DNA of 64,000 nt, taken from NCBI RefSeq assembly GCF_963678635.1, contig NC_087067.1:27163547-27227546 (forward strand), read 5' to 3'. The stretch comes from Symsagittifera roscoffensis (taxonomy: Eukaryota; Xenacoelomorpha; Acoela; Convolutidae). The position numbers and the translations under genes are program-made. Shown here piece by piece: positions 23,032 through 35,700 of the stretch (the stretch's first letter is position 1; each line of letters starts with the position of its first letter). The notes beneath the pieces are model-generated. The model was given only the letters and a program-made list of their open reading frames with translations. It ran no database searches and was not told where the DNA came from.

Positions 23032-26000
23032 CTTCTAGCTAATCAATGAATCAAGTACGAAACTAATTAGATCTATCTGCCAAGTGTTGACTAAATAACA
23101 AGTCGAGGAACTCTGCTGACTATTTAACGTTTAAACACCAAGTTGACCTATTCTTAGCAATTTAAGATAAAGAATAAACATTACACATTTACGATAGAAT
23201 TTCACATTAACATAACTTTCATATCATTTAACCTGCCTTCCAATCAACCTGATATTTTTGCAGGAAAATGGTATGCTATTAAATTTTTCAAAATTCATCT
23301 CAACAACAAAATTGGGGTTTTCAAAGTAATTCTAAGCAACAATAAATAAACATTATTCTCAAAAAAAAAACAATTATTTTTGCGAACACACGAAAGCATA
23401 AAAACTAATTAGTCCAACTATTTTAATTGAGAAAATGCGTCTTCATCGGCAGTAATTTTCCTTCAACTTCCGTGTTGGTAGTCATTTGATATAAAAATCT
23501 AAATCAATCCGAAAACAATTTCCTATTAAACGGGCCGGTTATATGTAATTTTTTTTCTTTGTTCTGAACGCAGGAACAAATATTTTCTTTTGCCAAGGCC
23601 ACATAATTTTTCATTTTTTTTTCTGTCTCCGGAAAACTAGTGAAAGCGCCAACTTGAATCTTTACAGGGATTATCAGTTTTCGAAATGTATGAAACAATC
23701 CACAAACACAAATTCACGCTCAACAAATCATTCGAGTACTTCTTAGTAACTCCTTGGTGTCTGCTTTCCCCACTTGCCACTTATTTGCTGCCAGTTTAGC
23801 GGCGCCTTTTTCGAACAAATGTTGATGACCAGGGAACCAGAAGTAAGAAATGAAAACGATATAATTTCAAATGTCATACAAAACGATGCACAAATTTTAT
23901 AACCATACAACCCTTATGAACATTTTGGATCTACTTAACAATCTACTATGGGGATTGGATCTACTATGGTATCGACTTGGATCTACTATGGTATCGACTA
24001 AATAATTGCCACCCCTATAAATAAAAGCAGTAAGTTAGCACTAGAACCTTCTATTTGTCATTCGAATTTTGCTGCATTCTGATAGGTCGATAATCTAGAG
24101 GGGTTTACCTCAAAATTTTCTGATCTGGTTTACTTATTAAATTTTCTAATAATTTGTGACCTTTGGAACTGAGTTCTCAAAAAATAAACCAAGACGGTGA
24201 GAGGAGCTGATTTCTTGAGACTCCCTTGCAAAAAGAACAATATGGGAAGCATAAATATCAGACCAATATTTCCACACAATCAAAACTTTTCAAACATTTG
24301 CTTTGTTTAGGATCAAAATGAAGTCTGTCATATCAACATTTCGATACCTTAATTGACCTAATGGACGTTTGCGCGGAGTAAAATAAGCGCTGATTTAAAC
24401 TATTCGGACAAAACTCGGAAAAAACGCGTTATTCTCAAATTGTGTTGATTTTAGACAAAAACTGATGACGACAAAACTTGCTTAGAATTTTAACAGAATT
24501 AATGAGGTGCAAATTTGTAAACGAATGTCAGGCCCAAAATTTTACCTCAAAAGGATCGTTTTTTTTCTTCATCAAATCAAAAGTTACGCCAAAACTAATT
24601 GTTCAATTGCTGACAAAACTATATCACTGCAAGCATCTTAAATAGCCCAACAAAGGGGTATAATCTTCTCAACTTAGCATTAGTTAGCTTATTTTTGTTT
24701 GATAGCCAATAAGGTGATTTTTGTGCATAAGATAATCAAATTTTAATAGTTTGCGCACATTTTCGGAAATTATACCTTTGTAAAACATTGTTGGGCTACA
24801 TAAAAGGCTCACTTTGACATAGTTTTGATGGCAACTGATCCGGTAAGTCTGGCGTAACTGTTGCTTGAAAAAAAGCCAAAAATGATTGTTTTTGGGTTCA
24901 ATTTTTGGGTCTGAATATCTCAAATAAATTGCACCGTATTATCTTTGTTTAAACTAAAAACAAGTTTCGTCTTCATCATCTTCGATACCCTACATGACCG
25001 TATGATCTTAAATAAACAAATGAGAAAAAAAAGCGTTTCAATTTTCAAGTTTTATTCGTTTTATCCGGATAATTCAAATGAGCGCTGTTCTACGAGTGAT
25101 AAACATGGAAAACATTCCTAAATTCACAGAATTTTCACACACACTGGGATAATCAAAGACTAATTTTCTTTTTCATTTTCGTTTTGTTGCACTCATTCTG
25201 TGGTTTTAAGGTTAAACGCACTATTTGATTCCAATCAACCGAAGCAAAGCTGCACTGCCCGAACACAAGCAGAAATGTAAGACCATTGCCAACAGCAGAC
25301 TGACCACATAGTGAAAGAGTAAAAAATGGCCGTCAAAATTTTGTAAAAAGTGACCAAAACAACATAAAAAGTGACCAAAAGTGACCTTCGCTCTCCAACA
25401 CAAACAAAAAAAAAACATTTAAGGCGGTCAACAAACTTAATTTAGCTGTAATTAAACTAAAAAAGTTGTTCGATGACAAAGGTAACGAGAAGTTTTCTTG
25501 CCGAAAACAACATAGGATATCTAGAATTCAATGCGAATTTTCCCATCATAAGTTGTCTCGTCTAGATGCAGGGCATAGCGTTTCATAATAAGCTTAAAAT
25601 TGAGTTCTCAAGGCGAAGCGGCCCTTTAAATACTCAAGCAAAAACATTACAAGAATTTTTTTTTTAATTCTGACGAACGACTTGAACATCAATACTTAGA
25701 AAAACTACGACATATGCAGATACCCGATATTGATACTTGAAAATGCGCTAAACCACCAGACAATTTTGGCTCCAGAGCTTACGTGAATGAACTCATAATT
25801 GATCAAGAATTGGCTCCACAAAAACACAGCTGTTCGGTTAATTTTTTCTAGGCGACAAATTCCGGTGATATGTAACAATATGATGTAATTTTGATTATAG
25901 CTCATGTATTAAATTGGAGAACTATAATGCACAATATTGTCATTTCATTTTCAATCATTTGCACTACTACTACGGTAGATATTGTATACAGATTACTCTG

Positions 26001-26715
26001 CCAGATCAAATGCTATTCAAAAATTAGGATTTTACTTTTCTTGTGACTTTTGAAACAAATTATAAATATTGTGCGAAGTATAACAAAAAGCGATCCAGCT
26101 ATTCGAATTGAACCTACCACCACTTGAAATTTATCACCTAAATTCGTTAAGTTTCGATCTATTTAATCACTGCACAGGCTGTTTGAAGCGCTGAGTTCGG
26201 TTAAAAATGACCAAGTGTACGGGAAAGAGCTAGCTAAAATAACGCAAGTGCGAACTAAAATGAAGCAAACAAAAAAAAACGCTAAAATAACAAAAATTCT
26301 CGCTGAAAAATGGCCAAAACCCAGTGATTTGATATGAGTATATAGATAATGTTCATTGGTAAATCAAGATATCAGTAAACAATTTTCAAAATTTAAAATC
26401 AAAATGCGTTAAATCAATTCACGAATCGGAATCATCCAAAAAACACGCATATCCACCCAAAGCTAAGCGAAAATGGATTTTCAAAAAATTTTTAACATGA
26501 TTTATTTTGTTTTAGATATACGTTACAGAAAATGACGAATTTTGAAGTTCTTCTTCGTCAACTTCTTGCACACCATGATAATTCACCTTGATAAAGAATG
26601 TTTGTTTTTTTTTCGACTCAGAAGAACCTAACTTTGTTTTATCAAAGCAAGCGAAAATTAAAAATATATTGTGCCGAAAATCGCCTACAGAAAATATAGA
26701 TTTTAAAAGTATATT
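23032..26715. other. Spacer between the amidase and the NAT-like gene
   Basis: AT-rich, with no gene supported. Near 23955-24000, TTGGATCTACTATGGTATCG is repeated in tandem (about 22-bp unit, two copies plus a partial). Nothing else stands out. Confidence 0.5.
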
Positions 26716-29700
26716 TTACAAATGTGCTCCATACTTTGAGTTCCACAAACTGTCAATAAAAAGCATAGCTTCTGGACATTTCAACAGAGGAAAATTGGTA
26801 AATAGAACAGTTTTAAGTTGTTCTTTTGACTCTAAAACTGACTCTTGTAGAACTCCGTTTTCGTCTTCAAGACGCAGTTTATTATTCACAAAAACCACAG
26901 CCTTTCCATTCTTAAAACCAGTCAGTATGAAATTTTGCTCCCAAAACGCACCGACATCTATTTTGGATCGCTGGCGGCATTTCAAGTATTCGACCAATCG
27001 TTTCTTCGTTCCAACTTGTGTGAAGTCTAAAACTCCAGGATCATCAGGAGTTTTCATACAATACTCTTCTTCGTCTGTTTCGTAGAACATTGAGTATTCG
27101 TCACCCTCCCCCAAATGTTTATAGTACCGGAAATATGTGTTAGTATCGTGAGAGTAAACGAATTTGTTCATGACGAACGAACTCCGTCCTAGTTCTACAG
27201 ATCCCTGAGATTTGACTTTGTGCAACGGTACTGCTTGGAACAGGGGTGCCAGACGCGTTCCAGGGTCTATCAACCTAAATGAATCATCATGCTTAAAGTG
27301 AATAACTTATATAAAGGATGATTAATTGATCAAATAATTTGTAGTCATCGGGGAAATATTCTTCGTGTTCAAGAATCAAATATTCGTGTTCAAGAATCAA
27401 ATTGCGATACAAAACAAGAAAGCCACTAAGTAGCAAAAAAATTTCGAAAAAATATATCTATCAGAATGAATAAGGCTAGTTTTGCAAAAAAAAACGCATA
27501 AACAGAATATGAAATTAGCATCGGAGAAAAAGTTAATTAAGCGGTAACAAAGCCGAAAAACACCTTATCAGAAACCCTTGACACCGAACAGTTATCAAGT
27601 CCCCCTTGCCCTCAAAACACACACACACGCATATACAATTTTTTTCGCTCGTCGAAAGACTAATATGAGGCCATTCAGCATATTTAATATCAGCCAAAAC
27701 CTACGAAGCGGAAAAAGTAAAAAAAAATCCAAAACCCAAGAAAATTGTTGTCATGAAATCTATATATTATATAAAGAGTTTTTTTTTAGCATTTTGTGCA
27801 ATCTAAAGGGGCGCATAGAAATTACGTTTCCATTGAAACAACTCAAAAACAGCTAGTGCTTTTCGATAAAAAAATAAGCCGAAACCATTTGGGCAGAAAA
27901 ACATTTTTGAGCGATAAAAAAAAACAAAAAACGAAAATATAAGAAGCCAAGGTTAGTAAAATAACAAACGGCAAAAAAATGAAAAAAATCGGGACACTAA
28001 AAGCAACTAAAATTTTGCGTACAACAAAAAAAAAAACATTCTACGATGTGGCGACTACGCCGACAAAATCCAAGCAGACAAATAATAAGCCGATAAATTT
28101 TTCTAACCGGAATAATTATCTATAGAAAAAAAACAGGTCCTGTCAGATTCGAACCAGGACCTTTGCCGCCCCAGGCGTAATCGTAATCTCCAGACCAAAA
28201 GCGCCGGAGACACAAAAAATTTTGAATGCATTATAGAGACATTTTCTTAGGAATAGCACAACTGTTTTTGAGCGAAGACAAATCAAAAAAGGATAGAGGA
28301 TTGTTGTGCAAGTAGCACAGAAAGTTCCGACCACATTCATAGAACAACAGCAAAGAATTTTTTCTTTGCTGTTGTTCTAAATTTTAGAGAAGTTTTTTTT
28401 GTTCGTTGAGGGACGCGAAAATTTTAAAAACACGTAGAATGTTAGTGATTTAGACATAATCAACAAAAATTGACTTCGGAAATGATTAAACAAAAAAATC
28501 TAATTTTATTCCACACTTAATTTTTGAAGAACATTTTTATTGCTAGGAAGCGCTAAATGAAACTGATTTTACGAAAAATAAAAAAAATTTTGATGTTTCA
28601 TTTAGCGTTTCCTATGCAATTCAAAATGTTCTTCAAAAACTTTTTGTGGAATAAAATTAGAAATTTTTTGTTTAATCATTTTCGAAGACAATTGTTGTTG
28701 ATTATGTCTAAATCACTAACTTTCTACGTGTTTTAAAAGCTTTCTCATCGCACCACGAACAACATAAAACTACTCTAAAATTTTGAAGAAAAAATTCTTT
28801 GCTGTTGTTCTATGAATGTGGTCGGAACGTCCTGTGCTATTTGCACAACAATCGTCTATCCTTGTGTTGCTTTGCCTTCGCTCAAAAACAGTTGTTTTAT
28901 TCGTAAAAAAATATGTTTTTGTAAAATCAATCTTTTTAACCAATTTTCCAAGCCAATATAACCAATTTTCGTATAACGAACTAATTCTACTCGATCGCGT
29001 TACTCACTCGAAAGTAATGAGACTAAAACTCAAAAATTTCAAACCAATTTCTGTCGACACTGGGACAGCTTTTTGAAATTTTGTAATGTCGCTCGAATCA
29101 CGACTAAAGAATTAAACATGAAACCATTCGACTTATTCCAATGATTATTTGTGGCACCTGATTTTGCGAGAAACACAAAAAAAAAAGAAACTAAAACACA
29201 CCCGAATACAAAGTCTCTCCTATTTTTTAATGGTCGAAACAACAGGCAGGTCTCTTACCGTAACAGTAAAGAACATATCGATGAAGCAAAAAAAGGCGAA
29301 ACCAGGTCAAAAAACTCAGAATTATTTATTAATTACTCAATAAAATACATCATGACTGAAATACATCTAAACAAAAAAATCTAATTTTATTCCACACTTA
29401 ATTTTTGAAGAACATTTTTATTGCTAGGAAGCGCTAAATGAAACTGATTTTACGAAAAATAAAAAAAATTTTGATGTTTCATTTAGCGTTTCCTATGCAA
29501 TTCAAAATGTTCTTCAAAAACTTTTTGTGGAATAAAATTAGAAATTTTTTGTTTAATCATTTTCGAAGACAATTGTTGTTGATTATGTCTAAATCACTAA
29601 CTTTCTACGTGTTTTAAAAGCTTTCTCATCGCACCACGAACAACATAAAACTACTCTAAAATTTTGAAGAAAAAATTCTTTGCTGTTGTTCTATGAATGT

Positions 29701-32700
29701 GGTCGGAACGTCCTGTGCTATTTGCACAACAATCGTCTATCCTTGTGTTGCTTTGCCTTCGCTCAAAAACAGTTGTTTTATTCGTAAAAAAATATGTTTT
29801 TGTAAAATCAATCTTTTTAACCAATTTTCCAAGCCAATATAACCAATTTTCGTATAACGAACTAATTCTACTCGATCGCGTTACTCACTCGAAAGTAATG
29901 AGACTAAAACTCAAAAATTTCAAACCAATTTCTGTCGACACTGGGACAGCTTTTTGAAATTTTGTAATGTCGCTCGAATCACGACTAAAGAATTAAACAT
30001 GAAACCATTCGACTTATTCCAATGATTATTTGTGGCACCTGATTTTGCGAGAAACACAAAAAAAAAAGAAACTAAAACACACCCGAATACAAAGTCTCTC
30101 CTATTTTTTAATGGTCGAAACAACAGGCAGGTCTCTTACCGTAACAGTAAAGAACATATCGATGAAGCAAAAAAAGGCGAAACCAGGTCAAAAAACTCAG
30201 AATTATTTATTAATTACTCAATAAAATACATCATGACTGACAAGGTATCACTACAGAGACTTGCACAATGAGACAGTTTCATTCAATGTCTAGGGATTAA
30301 AAATGAAAACCATTCTATAAGAATGAAAAATGCTATTAGAAAGAAAGCTAAAAACCAATTTGGAACCTCCGAGGGACATTTATACGCGGGATGTATCTAA
30401 GAGATCGTTGCAAGTTTGTACGTCACTTTTAAAGCATAAACCGCCACCAAAACCTACGTCAGTTGCAAGAACCATTCAAAGACCACGATTTATAGAATCA
30501 GCGCCATCTACAGTCAAAGATATTGCAAAAACTTCTCAGCTGGCTCTTGATCAGGCAAATAACATTTTGGTTTGTGAATTTGGACCTGATAACGCTTAAC
30601 GCAAAAAAATAGGCCAAGTGGAGTACAACATAACTGGGCATGCGGATAGAATTTTGAATCGTGCATTCCATTTTATGATGAACACAAAAAAAAACTCTTG
30701 ATTTTATTCTGCTCGATTGCGAACAGACGTCTATCAATGCGTTGTTTTCAGATTTTCCACGAGCCGAAAAATGTATTTTTTTATTTTGCGAAAACTAATT
30801 GGAGAAAACTCAAAGTGCTGTTTATTGCACAGGCCTTCATTTATTGCACAGGTTGCTTGGAAGTAAGCAAGTGGCCCAGCTAAACACTGTTGAACCAGCT
30901 TGATACTTTTTATGAATATATTGTAATGATACGAAGGTTAAGCATAATGAGTGATAATGGGAGTGCGAAGAAATTGATGAAATTATTGAGGATAGTTTGT
31001 AACAAGACCTCATAACGCTCCAGATAAATTTTGCTGAAAAAGGAGGGCGAAGGCCACACTTGTAACTTGGAAGCTCATACCACTCGCCGTGAAGTTAAAA
31101 AAGCTGTCAATATGGCAGTGGGCTTCAGTTCAACATGAAGTTAAATTTGAAGTGCAGTTCATTTGAGCCGCAAATTTCACAAAACAATGAATTTTAGCAG
31201 CGAGTAAGGTTAAATTCCTATAATGTACTTTAAAATAGGATCCTGAATAATCCCCCTGTACGGTTTAGAATATAATTTATCTTAACTCGAGAGCACTGCC
31301 TCGCGTACTTTTCCCATGACAGATCAAGAAGAACGACAACAGCCAAAACGTATTACAACTATGAACATAGAGGCGAAGCTGCGCTTCGCAAACACTTGCG
31401 AGAACACGACCAAAAAGCAGCTCTCGCAGCATCTATCAAGTGACATAAGAAAAAGTAGAAATAAGCCTCGAATTTGCAAAAACTCGAGGCTTAGCAAAAA
31501 CTCGAATTAGCAAAATTCTGCTACCTAGCAAATTTGAGTCTCAAGCACTAACCATTCAACCACGGATGCTTGAATTCCAAAAAACTAGCTACCAATAATG
31601 CAGCTACATATGCTAATAAATTGCCAATTAGATGCAGCATAACTAGCATCAAATACAAACAGATACAATTTTGCATGTCAAAATCGCAAATCCTTAAGCC
31701 ATATTATGTGAAATTAAGCATTTCAGAAAATAGCGAGATATAATGAGTTAGAAAATTTCTGAAACCGAGATTTTATTATTGTTATGTTGTTTGAAACAAA
31801 TAGCTTTCTTCGGTTCACTTGATGAATTAAAAATGCATCAACTGTGTAAACTTAAAACTATTCAAATGTCAAAGCACATGTTATCAATAAGCTGTATAGG
31901 TGCAACTAAAAATCAAAGGTGCAACTACAGGCAAGCTAAAGCTTGAAATACCTGTTTCATCATTTTTGAAAGTTTTGTGTTGATGCGGAAGGACAAGTGT
32001 AATTTCGAAAACAGACCTATAGCAAGAAAAGTAAATCCCAATTTAATGACTTCAAAATCTGTTAACTTTATCAATTACTTCAGTTTTCTTGAAAATTGAA
32101 GTGATTACAAGAGCTTGCTAAGTTAAAAGATGCTTAAAACAATGCTCATTAGATTGGGGTGGGTAGTTTTCGAGAGAAGTCAGTAAATTTCAAAAAACGG
32201 TTAAAGAATCGAAAATTTAAATTTTCCGAGGTTCATAACTTTTTGAGTAAAAAATTGGGCTTAACCGCTTATACAGTGGAGCTGCTTCTCACAGCCCGTT
32301 CTTGACACTGAAACCGATATCTCAGATTCGGGAGTGTTGTTTTCGAAAGAAGTCAGTAAGTTTCAAAAAACAGTCAAAAATTCGACTTTTCTGAGGGTCA
32401 AAACCTTTTGGGTAAAAAAAAATTGGGCGTAACCGCTGATGCAGGAAAGCTTCCCACAACCCGTTCTACCTATTGAAAACAAAATCTCTGATTTGGGACG
32501 GTACTTTTCGAGAAAAGTCAAAAAGTTTGAAAAACGGTTAAGAAACCAAAAATTCGAAACCTTTTTTGAGGGCCATATAACTGTTACGGTTAAGAAACCA
32601 AAAATTCTTTTGAAGGTTAAGAAACCTTTTTTCTAGGGCCATATAACTGTTACGGTTAAGAAACCAAAAATTCGACACTTATGCCCACAAACTGTTCTAT

Positions 32701-35700
32701 CCGTTGAACCCAAAATCTAAGATTTGCACGATTAGCTTTCGAGACAATGCGAAAATCCAAAAATTTGGGTCAAAAGTTCCCCACACATTTTTTCGAAGGC
32801 TGTAGAAAGTGGTGTGAGAAAAGAAAGAGAGTAGGGGAGTATGCACGCAAACAGGAGAGTGGGCGGATTTCCTATAGGTACCACTCTTTTGAAAATTGGT
32901 GCAGTAGTTTTTGAGAAAAACTGAAATTTTCCAAAGCGTCTCAAAAAATTTTTTAAAAAATAACATTCTCATAATGCCTAATTTCATCGAACAGGAAAAA
33001 ATATCAAAATATATTATTGACAATTCGATGCAGCAAACTCGACGCAGCAAATATTGCTCCTTTAAATGGCAACAGTAATTGCGATTTAGTCGCAACATAA
33101 TTCGCAACAATATTTGCGACTTAGCTTGGAAAAAAAAGAAAGTTCGTACTATAACACATTGCTTCGCAAGGGTAAATGTAAATGTAGAATTTAGCAGCAG
33201 ACAATATAAAACTTTTGAAAGCAGGTTTACAAAAAAAAAACATTTTACCAGTCAAAAAATGTAGTTTTCACACATCCATAGCGATTTCCCTACTATTTTA
33301 AAGAAAAATCACTTGTGCACAAAAGATACCCAGAATTCATTTTTTTGTAAAACCTTCAATCCCAGATTTAGCAGATTAGTTACCAAAAAAAGTGAAAAAG
33401 TTTCACAAAAACGGTCGAAAAATCAAAAAAAAACTTCTTAAGGCCATTACTTTTAGTCTACAAAGATTAATTAGAAAGTAGCCGCTAAAAAGGAAGATCC
33501 TGACGATTTCTTCTTTTTGACTAAAATCGCAATCAAAATTTGGACATTCTCTAAGTCCGTTTTTTTTTCAAAATTAAGGCGTCGCCGAATATGCAGACAA
33601 GATAACCCTAATCTGTTGTTTCGATTGAACTAGATTCGGAAGGACATTTTGCAGAATAAAAAAAACAAAAAGTTGCAAAAACGATCAAATGTCAAAGAAA
33701 AAGAAAAATATTTCTAGAAAAAGAAGGGCCACAACCAGTTCTTAAGCCTGAACACTTAATCCCAGATTTTGAAGAATAGTTTCAAAAAAGACAAAAATGA
33801 CAGAACATCTCAAGCCAAAATTACTTTCTACAAAATTCAAGTCGTAGCCACATACTCATGGGAGATTCCTATAAAATAATCTCTCGATTGAACCCTTGAT
33901 CTCTGATTTTGTCGAAAATTTTTTGAGAAAAAGAAAACAATCGAAACAATGGGTCAATAATTTCCACAGCTGAAACTTTCGAAGACCGCAGAACCTGGTA
34001 TATGATAAAAAGAGAGTAGCGGAATATGCAGGCACATAGGGGAGCAGCCGATCTGTCCATTGTTACCACTTACTAGAAAAAATCGCCGAAAATTTTTAAA
34101 GCAAAACTAAGTTTTTAAGAAAACTATACAAAATTTTGTCGAGAAAACGACAAAAAAGCAGCTCTCAAAAATGAAACAAGTGGCCGCTTAACGACGACAA
34201 CACTAAAGAGAACACGACAATAAGTAGTTTTTAAAATGCAATAAAAAATATAAATAAGCCTCAAATTAGTAAAAATGCGGTTACGTTTCGCATTCGATCC
34301 GCGACCTAGAGATTATGAGTCTCACGCACTAACCACTGAGCCACGCAAGCTGAATTCAACACAATCATTAGCCAAAAATAAGGCAGAGAAAAAATGCTAT
34401 AAAATTTCCAATGCCAGATCGTTCTTATTGCAAAAGTACCAGCAAACAAGTTAAAACTTTCTGCTTTTAATGAACCCTTTTACTTGCGAGTTAGTTTAGA
34501 AAAAAAAGAAGGTTCGTACTAAAACACTAGCTGCTCGCAAGTGTAAACACCATGTCCCATACATTTTCATAAAGCTTTTTTATGAACCAGGAACTAACAC
34601 TTACATAGCCACCAATAAAACAGAAACAGATGCTACTAAATTGCCTGTGGTCGGAACTATACCAAACGTGCGACCAAATGAGCACTTATCTTTGCGAATA
34701 AGGTTGGAAAAAAGTTGAATTGTAGTATTAGAGTACGCTGCACATGTGTAATGAGTATCAGCAAAATTCGATTTACTGATTCCATAAATTATTTCATTTA
34801 TTGCACGCAACCCAGGAGACGCATTCCATATGAGGTTACGGATGTGAACAGAACACCTTACCAAACATCATCGGATCCAGTGACAGTTCTGACCAGCGCA
34901 ATGCAGTGCAACATCTCCATTCCCACTTTGTTCCTGGTGATTCCCATTCCCATGTACGCATCATAGCCCAGATGTTTCATTAGGGCAACTAAAATTGTGC
35001 TGAGCATAGTGCATGTGCCCCCTTGACCCAGGAGCAGTCGAGTGATCAGAGGGGAAGTGTAGAGTTGGTAGGGAGCGACCTAAAAACACTTCTAGATTTC
35101 AATCAACAGCCAGTCAGTGTGCAAATAGCACCGAATGTTCCGATCACACTCATCTTTTCAAACAAAATTATTTGTGTTTTCTGTTTTTTTTGGTGATGAA
35201 TTGCTAGGAATTTTACAATGCAATTATTTTTTGCAAACTTTTGTTAACAGCAATTACATTAGAAAGAATAGATCGGCTTTTCTTTTTTAAGTCGACCAAA
35301 TTGATTTTCTGAGCTCTCTCAAATCACTATAAAGACCCTATTTTAGGACAAAATTTTCCGCGCCGCAGGCAAATTGTTGAAAAATCAAGTTGACCAAAAA
35401 ATTGCGTTTTTTCGGCGCGCGCTCTCCCCTCAAAATTAGTATATATTTGCGCTAAAGGCGCCTTTAGAAAAACTTTAAGGTCAATCAGTCAAAAATGGAT
35501 ATCTCAAAATAGTACAAAGTACCCACATATTATTTTGCTCATTATTTTTATCATATGAAACTTAAGTTAACATTGCCTCTCGATTGTTTTAAGATTTCGC
35601 ATGCAAGCCATTGCCCAATTCCATATACATTTGAGCTTCATCTGCAACCTTTTAAAATCTGTGGTTCTAGCGCGAAATCTATGTTCGTCGGTAGTGAAGG

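Larger units (their letters stand above)
27275..34861 (-). other. Large intron 3 of the NAT-like gene
   Basis: A 7.6 kb intron with donor GTTTG|GTAAGG and acceptor TTCATTTAG|GTTG. From low to high coordinate it contains a SINE body and head (27400-28212), a foldback (28239-28916), an 873-bp perfect duplication (28487-30240), an uncertain open frame (30330-30599), a SINE with terminal hairpin (31373-31592), arrays of about 172-bp period (32150-33010 and 33340-34140), hairpin-family segments (about 33100-33180 and 34480-34550) and another SINE (34140-34352). Confidence 0.75.

Noticed and set aside
28816-29957. Two identical 86-codon open frames on the plus strand, and matching minus-strand frames, repeated 881 bp apart
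   Set aside because: Their identity is simply that of the 873-bp DNA duplication, and they cross a foldback arm and homopolymer runs. No protein family or codon bias supports them.
34281-34352. Possible functional tRNA-Met gene
   Set aside because: The A box, CAT anticodon arm and B-box-like block are present, but the flanks cannot form an acceptor stem, the T stem is weak, and the same head recurs in degenerate SINE copies.
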